This document shows positions 32,555 to 43,000 of a stretch of DNA of 64,000 nucleotides, piece after piece. The stretch comes from Halichondria panicea. Taxonomy: Eukaryota > Porifera > Demospongiae > Suberitida > Halichondriidae. Both the position numbers and the translations under genes were made by a program. The notes beneath the pieces are model-generated. The model had not been told where the DNA came from. It searched no databases and saw nothing but the letters and a program-made list of their open reading frames with translations. Each line of letters opens with the position of its first letter. The first letter of the stretch is position 1. The stretch is taken from positions 4,033,899-4,097,898 of the forward strand of contig NC_087377.1 in NCBI RefSeq assembly GCF_963675165.1, in the 5' to 3' direction.

Positions 32555-33739
32555 GTACAAATGTTCGTCGTGTCAATGATTCTGTGATTGGAGATCCACT
32601 GATGACTGTACCACTCTACCTCACCAACACTAGTGCACTACAGAGCAATATCAATCTCGGAGAAAATGAAGTTATTAATCTTTGCTTTGAAATTCACGGT
32701 CGATCTGACGAATATTTCAATCTCGTGTCCGACTCTTGTATTAGCGTGAATGCACATTACCAGCGAGCAGATCCACAACTACCCGCCAATATTATTGATG
32801 AGATAACAGTTCGAGCAGTTGGCCTTGACGGGATCTGCCGAAATATTTCAGTCAGTGTCGAAAATTGCCAGGCAACAGTCGATGGATCTGTGCTCGATGA
32901 GACTTACACAAGTGCTGGAATATCTGTGAGACTGTATCGAAATCGTGTTCGAATTTCTGCTCCTAATTGCCAAGACCTTGATTTGGTGATGTGGGTGTTT
33001 TGTGAGCAGAGAGAGTTGAGGGGCTACCCTGAACTGGGAGAGCCTGATGTCGTGGTCAATGTTAGTATGATCCACTTTGTGATTGCTCGTGGACTTAATA
33101 TCAGAGAATCAGCTCATGGCTTGCTGGGTAAGTGGTGAATAAAGAGCGTCCATGCATAGCTTCTTTTAAGTTGAGCGATTCAATCACGTACGATATAACA
33201 GTGGAATTCAAAAATACAATGTACCTTTAGACTTAGAGAACGAAGTTTTTGCCACTACATGTATAAGGGATTGTTTTGTACACAAACTGTTCATTTTAAG
33301 ACCTGGCCTTTAGATTGCAGTTGATGACGGGTTCCACTGCACACAATGAATTAAAGTATTTCGATGCTATTGTTTCTACTTTGATTTATTTTTTCTGTCC
33401 ACTTTTTTCTACAGGTCAATTTTGGAATGTTCCCATCACCATCGAGCGCTACTTGGGCTCTCTCTCTGATGGGAGCACACGAGACGATACTTACATCCTG
33501 ACTGTCAACTATACACGCCCCCTCGTCGTTTTGTGACCTTCCTGCACTCTCCGACGTGGGACAGACGAGGGAAGGAGTACTGTTTGTACGGGGGTAACCG
33601 ACAGGGTGGAGGGATACTTGAGATAGAGTCACCAAATGATCCCATTATCCAGGGACGCTACAGAGACTATATCGTGGGGGAACAGTTCGGAGTGGACTTT
33701 ATGTATTCTCATTTTGAATTTTCAGAGTGTAGTCAGTGA
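32555..33739 (+). pseudogene. Copy C last two exons: ITI_HC_C-like domain with 4-bp deletion
   Basis: Exon 32555-33127 is intact. The last exon starts at 33415 but reads AACTATACACGCCCCCTCGT where A and E read AACTATCCGAACA(C/T)G(T)(T/C)CCC, a net loss of 4 bp. The frame shifts and stops at TGA 33534-33536. The remaining sequence to 33739 is still similar to the other copies. The lost part includes the CLYGG and RDYIVGEQF region. Confidence 0.85.
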
Positions 33740-35397
33740 ATAATTATCGTAGCAATTATAGAGAGACTTCTAAGTGTGCGTTAACTTTAACTATCTTAGT
33801 GTCAATATTATTGTTATGTTGCCATATTATACTGTGTCTTGTATAACTAGTTATTTCATGTAATTTTTATAATAATAATGTGTAGTTCCAAGAAAAAATA
33901 TCTCGTAATTGGACTATCTGCCAAACCATTTTATAACCTCTCAAAGTATGCTAACAAACTGTCTCATTCTGTACATATTTATCTTCTTCCCCCCCCAGCT
34001 GTAACCCAACGACGTGAACCAGCTAGTTTTTAAAATTATTAATAATGCGTGCAGCACCTCCAGGTCCAAGTACATCTATGTTATGTTTTTGAATAATTAG
34101 CTCAAGTCTTTCAGTAGGTCTACCGAAGCATTGTATGATTCATCTTCTGGTGAGAGTACATCTGGTGATTATAGACCTATACCGAAACCAAGACGAGTCA
34201 AAGAAACTGTAGAAAGCGACATTATGCCACCAATTCCAAAAAGACACAGTAAAGTGACTTTTCTCAAGATACTGCATTTATATGCCTCCCACTTACCAGT
34301 AGCTTGTCTATAAAATTATAACTAGCTCATACATGATCAGGCAAACTCGTCCCAATAAATTTTAATGTTAGTTTTACTCCTAGCAACCATGCAGTCTTGG
34401 GTGAATGTCTATACTGCACATTTTTTGAGGTAATCAGTGGAAAATTAATTAAATATAACGTATTAAGTCTCACTGACTGATTCTTGTTGTTAAGACTGTG
34501 TTTCATAGGCTATATATACCTGTTTTCCTTGTGCAAATTAATGCTAATGGTTTCGTGTTTCTTTGTGATACTTGTACACCTATTCACTATTGTGTGGCCT
34601 CCCCCAAAGAGACCATGCACCTTCACTACTAATTACCTGAGACCATAATAGACCATACAAGACGGCTATACTTTGCATGGGTCTAGATGTTAAATTGTTG
34701 TATTCAGCCTGCTTGCTGTTGCTTTCTACAGCTTTAGCTGTGATCTCAACCTCAAGGACAAACAAAGGTTCACTCCGGATCCACTGCATGGCATTGCTGT
34801 CAAGAGGCTTCCCTCACGCGTCGACATGAAGATATTGGTTGCCGTATGGTGCCAACACTATAGCTTCAAGGACAACTCTAGAAAGTGATCTACAAAGATG
34901 TAAAAAAGGTAATAGTAACAGATTTGTCATGATTGGTAAACCTTAGCGGGTTGTGCATACAGTTAAACTTTCCTCTTCTCTGTAGGGCCTAACTGAGTTG
35001 AGTGTACCCATGCAGGTGCTAAGCTCAAGTGTGTCCAGTAGAGAACTGAGACTATATTTTGTCTTGTACGTGCCTTTACAGAAATTCATACCGTATAGCG
35101 TGTATATTAAAAAAGTTTGTGGGTTTCGCTGATTAAGAATGTACCACGAACATTTTTATACACACAAATTTAATATCACATGCATGCACGCTGCCGAAAG
35201 GCTGCTATTCTGCGAATAGTAAATCCATGGTTACAGTGCTCTGCAAAGGTATGGAAAACTACTGTACACATTTAAGTCTTTAACAATTCATAATTAAATC
35301 AATGAGTCTGATCGAGGTTTGTACCTTTTACCTGTGGTAATAGTTAATGTCCATATAAGGAAGTGTGCAGCTAGCCATGCAGTGTATCAGACCACTA
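33740..35397 (+). other. Flank after copy C, duplicate of the A-B intergenic region
   Basis: Homologous to 1143-3115 through most of its length, including the poly-C tract, the exon-like relics (34114-34250 and about 34735-34892) and the region just upstream of exon 1 in copy B. Similarity ends near 35397, where exon 1 of a further copy should follow but does not. Confidence 0.65.
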
Positions 35398-35888
35398 ACG
35401 CTGATATCATTTTAATTAACCACTACACACCCACTTATTGAGAGTGATGCAGTATGACACTTGTACTAACGTGGTTTACACTATACCATCTGTTGTGTAG
35501 ACACATCTTATTATAGGCATGCATGCATTCCTACTGTATAGCTATACCTTTAAGTTTATACTCTTTTTTTCCATTCAGCCCCCCATTGAGAAATTGCTTC
35601 CTATATAATTATACGCCACCGGATCTATATACAAACTTTCTCGCTTTCCTTATCCTTATTTGCACACATGCATGCTATTGATTTACATGAACATGATGAT
35701 ATAATTATGATGACAGCAAGTTTATGATTATAGATGCGCATACGTATATAGGATTCACTACAGTCGTGACAGCGTTCGTATCTAAGAAGCAGAGTATCGT
35801 CGCTGTAACTGCTATAAGTCTTGTCATTACTTGCTTAAAATCATAATAATTATGAGGGGGAGAACTTCCATCATGTTATATCCATCAT
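35398..35888 (+). other. Unassigned sequence between the duplicated flank and fragment D
   Basis: About 490 bp of AT-rich DNA. I see no gene, repeat or element boundary in it. Confidence 0.5.
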
Positions 35889-36545
35889 GATGGGCTGTAC
35901 TCGATAGTGTTTCTGTCTCCTGGAAGCTTCAGCTGGTGATTGGCCATTCGCTATTGGAGGGAATAGTACTACCATTACAATCAACAAGTGCTCAGTCAGG
36001 GCAGGTAAGTTTGCATGGTGACATTATTACTAATTTTTAATCTATTTTAATGTGTAGAGAACTTGTTTTAATTCGCTTCCATATCGAAGTGTTAGTGATA
36101 GTTCTGGCTTAATAACTACATATGTACAATTGGCCAGTGAAGTTGGTACCCTGACAGAGGGTCTCATTGTCAACATATCCACCAGTTCTGGATCTGCCAT
36201 AAGTATATATAAGAAACTTGCTTGTTGGAGTATCTTTTTCATTCACAGGCAACGTATTACCAGTTCTGGATTTGCCATAGGTATACTTTGCTTGTTGGAG
36301 TATCTTTTGGGAGCATTATTTTACCGTCGTTTACAGGCAAAGTTGACTATCACGAGACACATGCAGTTGACTCTCACCTTTCCTAGCGGAACCATAGGAG
36401 GAGTCATGATTCCATTTTCTGTTCCATTAATTGATGATAACATTGCTGAACATCAATAACATTTTCTCATAACAGCTTCAACAAGTGGAAATGGAATTGG
36501 GATATACTCACAAACAACATACAGTTGAAGTGCATTCATGATGAT
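35889..36545 (+). pseudogene. Fragment D: decayed Calx-beta exons of another gene copy
   Basis: Remnants of exons 5, 6 and 7: 35889-36005 (with an internal deletion, then a good donor), about 36057-36200 (frameshift after GAACTTG) and about 36340-36545 (in-frame TAA at about 36456 and lost donor frame). A stretch around 36248-36310 repeats the end of exon 6 and the following intron. No first exons, Sushi or later domains are present before copy E. Together with the flank at 33740-35397 it marks a former full copy. Confidence 0.8.
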
Positions 36546-37265
36546 CGTAAGTTGTTACCGTTCAGTACTTTATGCATGGGCCGTGTGCTCTCGTATTGTA
36601 TGCGAAGGACACTATACAAGCGAATCGCAGGTAAAGCATGGGAAATTACATGCCCATGCTCACATTCAAAATCCGATAAATTACACAGTATATATACATG
36701 TATATTAAGCTTGTATGAGCTAAAGAAGCAGTTAGCAATTAAAGCTCCAAGATTTCTTTGAAGCAAGAAATGACTCATATATAGAGCATATACATATAGG
36801 TGGCAATCTAAATCTCCCAAGGAAGACCACCTCTCTATATAACGGCCAAAAGGCGTTCTCTAATGGTGTCCGTTTATGGAGGTCCACTGTAAGTAACATT
36901 CTTGAAAAGCATTTCCTCATTGTACAAAATATTCTGGATGCATGCATCTAGTCGATATTCGTGGGCGTTTTTCTCACAATTGCGTTTGCTTTCAAGAGGC
37001 AAATGACCTCTCAGGGTCCACTTTTCTTATACCTACGCAATTCCGCCATCTTTAAATGACTGTGAGATGGGCGTGGCTGTGACACCGTATTTTAATACAG
37101 TGCAGTAAAAAACTAGTGTCGCGGACCTAGACCCTGAAAGAGTGGGTCTGGCTGATTTCACCGTACAGAGTTGTGTTGACCGCGCCACAAATATCGTGGC
37201 GCTCTAAATGGATGATAAGTGTTTGAAATAAGTTGTGAAACCGCACAGCTACACCGCTATAGCTA

Positions 37266-37568
37266 CCGTAAGACCTCAATTTAAAGCAACACTTTTTAAT
37301 TACCAAGCTAGAGGTCGCTTCTTGTGGAGGTTGAAAAATTATATTTAGAGGGTCGCATCTAATTAGAGATAACTTTATTTGCCTCGATTTCAGGCCGCTT
37401 AAAAACATTGATTTTCCAGTGGGCTACAATCGAGGCTAGGGAGTGGCTACATTTACCTCTATTTAGAACGTGACATTAAAAAATAATTGTCAACGCAGCT
37501 GTTGCTAAATTGCTGAAGCTCCTGGGTGTCGCATGTTTGGAGTGTCGACTTAAATCAAGGTCTTACGG
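37266..37568. mobile_element. MITE with TA target duplication
   Basis: Ends CCGTAAGACCTCAATTTAAA and its near complement (ACTTAAATCAAGGTCTTACGG) are flanked by TA on both sides. 303 bp, no ORF. TA duplication fits the Tc1/mariner group. Confidence 0.65.
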
Positions 37569-38020
37569 TAAAATAGATTTGGTAAATCTAATTATGTGGT
37601 TTCACACATCCGTCCTCTTAACCACTAACCACTTATCAATGCAAACAGCCACTTAGACTGCTGCACATGCGTGCCACCTAGAGAGTAAAATACCACAATA
37701 GGGTGAGTAGTTGTACTTACATGTATCTCAACAATTTAAAGAAATTGTGCTGATAGTGACCATTATAATTATAGGCAATTGTTGCATTTTGACCTCTGAG
37801 ATCAAAGGAAACACTGTGCCAATAATTATCTGCCATAATTATACAGTTCAGATGGTGCATGAACTGTGCCACTATCTGGATACTGCTGGCACAGTATGGC
37901 TGAAGTTACCTAAAGCCCACTCTCCACCCATGCAGTAACCCAAAATGATCCCTTTTGTGTTTCATTACTTATACAATGTAGTGGTAAGCAGAAAACGTTT
38001 TTCATGCGTATTCCACATGC

Positions 38021-38232
38021 AGCCGACCACAAGCTATAAAAGGAGTGATGTGCACGTGTACACTGCCACGGTTAGCCATATAAAATCAAAATAATGTGGG
38101 CTGGAGGTCAAACCACATGTGTGTTTACTTCCACAGCCGACCACAAGCTATAAAAGGAGTGATGTGCACGTGTACACTGTTAGCCATATAAAATCAAATG
38201 TGGGCTGGAGGTCAAACCACATGGGTGTTTAC
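38021..38232. repeat. Tandem duplication of a ~114-bp unit
   Basis: The unit starting AGCCGACCACAAGCTATAAA occurs at 38021-38134 and again from 38135, with small deletions in the second copy. Confidence 0.9.
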
Positions 38233-38635
38233 TAAACCAATATACACCTACTTATTGAGAGTGACGTAGTATGACGCTTGTACCCTAACATGGTTACACT
38301 ATACAACAGCCAGTTGGATCCTCTAATTGTAGTTACACGTACCATCTATTGTGTACACACATCAAAGTCATCACCCATTATAGTTGTATAGTACTAATTA
38401 TAACAATCTGTTGTGTACACACATCTAAGTCATTGAATATATGACCCATTAGTTGTACCCTTTTACCACACAGTGTCACAAAGCTAGGGCTGTAACCAGA
38501 GGAGGTACGACAGGTGCAGCTCAAACAATTAGCTTTTGATTGAGCAATAATTATCCGCCCACGCCCTGCCCACGTCATATGTTTTTGCTGAGAGTAATCA
38601 AAGGCTAATTACTTGAGCTGCACCTTATAGGCTTC

Positions 38636-38765
38636 TCAGGTTCTTTGCTCTAAAAAGTATCCGATTTGCTTTTGGCCCGTTGCAGCTAGACTGGCCGAAG
38701 TTCAGCTGGGTAGACGGCATTATAGTGCAATAGTGACTGCTTGTTCACTATTTGTCAGATGAAGT
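38636..38765 (+). pseudogene. Decayed exon 1 copy upstream of copy E
   Basis: GCTGGGTAGACGGCATTATA followed by GTGCAATAGTGACTGCTTG matches the start of exon 1 in live copies but lacks the ATG. The preceding CTCTAAAAAGTATCCGATTT matches the 5' leader of copy B. Confidence 0.65.
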
Positions 38766-38965
38766 GTTATTATAATTATACGTGCTAATTGTCGTAAGTT
38801 TTGCAATTTAACTAACATTCATACGCTGCTCTGCAACATTGTCGCTATATTCACCTTTTGTTGTAATAATTATGCACAAACAAATCTCTATTGCATGGTT
38901 ACCACCTGCTATGCACAAACATGTGAGTCAGTTTGTTGTATAAGTCAGTTATGTTTACTATTAAT

Positions 38966-39036
38966 TATAATAGTTGAGGTTTGTATTGAGGTTTGTGTCA
39001 TAATGACACAAACCTCAATACAAACCTCAACTATAC
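38966..39036. repeat. Hairpin built on AACCTCAATACAAACCTCAA
   Basis: Arms of about 32 bp (about 38970-39001 and 39005-39036) are nearly perfect complements with a very short loop. A partial third unit follows to about 39050. Confidence 0.8.
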
Positions 39037-39101
39037 AAACCTCAACTATATAATTATAGCTCAGCATGTCCATTTATGGAGTGTACAGTAGCCTGGCAGT
39101 G

Positions 39102-39110
39102 TATATAAAA
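39102..39110 (+). promoter_or_regulatory. TATA-like box of copy E
   Basis: TATATAAAA lies 146 bp before the ATG, followed by GCCAC and CACTG motifs shared with C and F. Confidence 0.55.
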
Positions 39111-39247
39111 GGCCACAACTAGCCACTGTTATAACTGTATAGCTGCTGAACTTGTAAGCTTCACAGTTCTCATCTCTTCGCTCCAACAATTTGCGGTTTG
39201 TTTTTGGTTGCAGCTAGACTGTCCGAAGTTCAGTTGCTGTAGCAAGC

Positions 39248-40098
39248 ATGGGTAGACAGCATTGCAGTGTAATAGTGGCTGCTTGCTTACTGTCTGTGTT
39301 TGCCGTTTGTGTGGGTCAAGCTCCAATAGCTTTTGAAAATGTTTGTGAAGAGGAAGGTTTTTCCGATAACCTATCATGCGAGAGAGAAGATGGAGTGAGG
39401 CACTGCTTCTCCAGAGATGAACTTTGCAACAATAAAACGCTGTGTGCTGATGAATTCGATGAAGGGGTAACCACTGGAACTGGATTGGACTGTGAGATAT
39501 AAATGGAATGTATGATTGTGCATCACAATCAATGTCACATACGTTATCAGCCTCAGGCAAATAATGTATGTGACATTGATTGTGATAACATGCATGCAAG
39601 TATTGCTGAATGTACATGTATTTTTACTGCTACATAAATATTAAAATGCATTGGATTACAATTAATATTGTATTGCAGGTGATGGTAGTCTCACTGGTCG
39701 CAAGGCTACTGACAATGGCAAAGTGGAGCCTGGATTTCTGTGTTTCAGTGGCACTATCCTGGACCTGGTACAACTGTGTGATGGCAAGGCGGACTGTGAG
39801 GGTGGAGATGATGAGACACACCCTCTCTGTGCAAGTAAGCATGTTATTATTGTAGTGCTCTTGCATCATGACATAATTATAACTATAGTGCATATATAGT
39901 TACATGCTATACAGTATAATTATACGTATACTAGCTGTCAATCTATTTCCTGTTATATAGACAAGTGTCTATTTCCCTACTATGGAGGATGTTTTCACAC
40001 AAGGGAGTGTCATTCCACCGCTAGAGAAGCAAGTTGTGGACTGTGTCGTCCAGGGTTCGCAAGAGACTCGAGGAATTACGAAACTGGCGGATGTATTG
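39248..40098 (+). CDS. Copy E exons 1-3: signal peptide, two LDLa, EGF-like
   Basis: Residues 1-24 are a signal peptide (MGRQHCSVIVAACLLSVFAV). LDLa-like modules cover about residues 33-82 (split Cys codon) and 92-131 (LCDGKADCEGGDDE). The EGF-like exon covers 134-179. Exon 1 has three extra codons (ENV) and a changed acidic cluster (DEFDEG) relative to C. Confidence 0.85.
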
Positions 40099-43000
40099 GT
40101 ATGTGCCTCATGATGTGGTTTAAGTTAGTCACTAGATGTATGTATAATTCTCGAAATTTAATTTGTGGATTTGCAAATAATGCTTCGTTTTCAAGTTATA
40201 TATAAGTACCTATAGTTTTGCATGCATGGAGTTAATTGTCTAATTAACAATCATACCGGGAATTGTGGTTATTGTCTTAGTTGTATCTACATGTATTATA
40301 ATTACTAACTGCTTTAATTCGTGTGATGTAAGCTTTGTCCTTCGTAAATCTCATGCAGAGGCTTCCTTCAGATTCCAAAGTACCTACAGTGTGTGCGAAA
40401 ATCAGGGAAGAGAAGTTTTTGTAACACTTGATACAACTGGGGTCCTTGATCAGAGAGTGCTAGTGGAAGTCAGGATAATTGGTGGAACTGCTACAGGTAA
40501 CAAAAACTTCTTACTTTGTAAAAATGAATTCAGTTGGTAATGATATTTTATACATGCAGTTGGTAATGACTTCACAATATCAACAAGTCAGCTTGTATTT
40601 GAGCAATTTTCTGGTGGAGAAACAAGTAGAGGAGTAACTATTGGGGCTGTACTCGACAGTGTTTCTGAAGGCAGTGAAACTATTCTCCTGGAAGCTTCGT
40701 CTGGTGATTGGCCATTCACTATTGGAGGGAATAGTACTACTGTTACAATCAATGATTGCAGTGCAGGTACGTATGTAGAGGATTTCAAGCTTGGTAAATT
40801 TACAGTATTTTTATGTAGAGAACCTGTTTTTGCTTCCACGTCGAATTGTTAGTGAGGGTTCTGGCTCAATAACTACGAATGTACAATTGGCCAGAGGAGT
40901 TGGTACCCTGACAGAGGATCTCATTGTTAACATATCGACCAGTTCTGGATCTGCGATAGGTACATAAGTATAACTTACTTGTTGGAGTATCTTTTACCAT
41001 TCACACATGCATGCAGGCAACATTGACTATCGTGAGACACAGTTGACTCTCACCTTTCCTAGCGGAAGCCGAGGAGGAGATAGGATTCCATTTTTAATCT
41101 CCTTAATTGATGATAACATTGCTGAACAACAAGAACATTTCCTTATAACAGCTTCAACAAGTGGAAATGGAATTGGGATATACTCAAGAACAACATACAG
41201 TCGAAGTGCATTCATTAGTGATAATGATCGTGAGTTGTTATAGCAGTATACTTATGCATGGGCCGTGTTGTATTGTATATTGGGTTGATAAATGCGAGGT
41301 TAGTCGATTGCGAAGGACACTATACAAGCGTAATTGCATTTCTAACTATTGTGAATCGCACGTAAAGCATAGGAAATTGCATGTGCATGCTCACATTTGA
41401 AACCCAATAAATTACATAGTATACGTGTATGTACATGTACTTATATAGTAGTGCGTGTTTAATTTGGTACTGTTTTCAGCCTTCATAGTTGAATTTGAGT
41501 ACCCAAGCTACACTGTAATGGAAGGAGAGAGTGTGGAAGTCTGTCTAGTCAACACCACCAATCCAGAGAGAGTCCATAATTTCATCGTGCAGTTCTACAC
41601 TTCATATGACTGTGATATTTCATCCACTGTTACCGTAGTAGATGATGCAACAGGTATAATAATTATCATAATTATGCACAATGTATCAGGTTTTTTGTTC
41701 TTCCATACAGCTGACTTAGATTATGAAGCACTGTATAGCGAAAGTGATGTCGTTTTCCCACCTGACACTAATCGAGCATGCACGATTATCAACACTTACC
41801 ACGATAACTTGCAAGAAGGAGTGGAACAATTCATTGTAAGGTCTGTACATAGCAGTGGAGTTGGACAGACCTCTGATTCTACAGATATTTTGATTGTAAA
41901 TGTGAATGGTAAGCTAACGGTTCACCTTGTACGTAAATGTGATATTATCAACCATTTATACACGTGTAGTGGGTCCAGTGACAGTATCGATTGAAGAATC
42001 ACTCTATTCAATTACCCAACCTGAAGATTCCGTGGAAATATGCATTGTTTCTAAAGGCAGCCTGGATGAAACAATCACTATAAGCCTACAAACTCAATGT
42101 GCGTTCTAAAATGGTATATTGGATATCTAAAATTCATGCACGTTCTACCCTGTACAGATGAAACCGTGGAGCTGACACTTTCTGCAACAGTTACTCATGC
42201 ATGCTCTATTGTTAATTTTTCTAGTGACCTGTTTTCCAGAAATGGTCTCATTGAGACCATACAAGCTGTGATCATGTCAGATAATCGTCGAGTGACCCTT
42301 GACCGATTTCAAGCCGAGATAATATTGTTTGCTGGAAGTGGTGGTTAGTTACATGACTGCATGGCATCATTATCGCGTTACTTAGTACATATATATATAT
42401 ACTTGCAGTTAAGGATGAATGTCCAGTCTTACTGGACCCTACCAAGGGACAAGTTGAACAGCTGCTCACTGATGGACAGATTCTCCCTGGCTCCATTGCC
42501 ATATACTCCTGTGATGTCGGGTTGGTTCCTGATGGAGCACGATTCAGAGAGTGTACAGCTGATCTCACCTGGTCAGGAATCCCACCTATTTGTATTCAAG
42601 GTAAGATCTCTTGGTCAATTTCGTTCTTAAATTCATGTAACTACATGTATCAGGTGTGGAAGGCGTTGTTGAAAGTTTGTCTAACGATTTTATTGTTGGA
42701 TTTCCTTTCACTGATACGAACATATTTGAGTCACAAGCTCTTATTGTTACCACAAATGGTCAATCTGTTAATTTTCTCACTTACGGAAATCAATTTGATA
42801 GTGTTTCTATTGTTAGGAACACTGATTATACTTACACTGGCATTCCAAACTCCTATAGCAGGAAAGGTATCAACATAAAAGCAAAAACAAATGAAAAAAT
42901 TGTTGTTCACGGCTTCCAGAGTACCGGTTTTTCAATGGATTTCTATTTAGCGATCAATGTGAGGCCAGTGGTTGATGTTCAAGAGTATGAGTATTATTCA

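Larger units (their letters stand above)
13739..33739 (+). pseudogene. Copy C: full-length mosaic adhesion gene broken by a 6.7-kb insertion and a frameshift
   Basis: Exons: 13739-13973, 14114-14269, 14369-14506, 14716-14856, 14900-15118, 15162-15335, 15401-15613, 15803-15973, 16038-16244, 16318-16446, 16508-16693, 16767-16958, 17064-18269, 18326-18451, 18518-18643, 18702-18841, 18888-19196, 19275-19825, 19952-20166, 20330-20532, 20586-20940, 21204-21449, 21798-22157 (continued 28878-28886), 29174-29329, 29534-29653, 29895-30017, 30163-30288, 30476-30592, 32258-32398, 32555-33127 and 33415-33536 (frameshifted; relic to 33739). Domain order matches copy E but with one EGF exon where E has three. 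Read-through into the insertion stops at 22199-22201. Exon 23 is phase 1-1, so skipping it would keep frame. The last exon lacks 4 bp, ending the protein early inside the ITI_HC_C module. A shortened secreted product with LDLa to VWD is possible. Confidence 0.8.
36546..39247 (+). other. Intergenic region upstream of copy E
   Basis: No complete gene. It contains a 303-bp TA-flanked element (37266-37568), a tandem duplication (38021-38232), a decayed exon 1 (about 38636-38765), a hairpin (38966-39036) and the TATA-like box of copy E. At 36865-36893 there is one end (GTTTATGGAGGTCCACTGTA) of the element family seen complete at 56781-58650. Confidence 0.6.

Noticed and set aside
38021-39050. CRISPR-like array from repeated units
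   Set aside because: Only two or three units, no uniform spacers, and the genome is eukaryotic.
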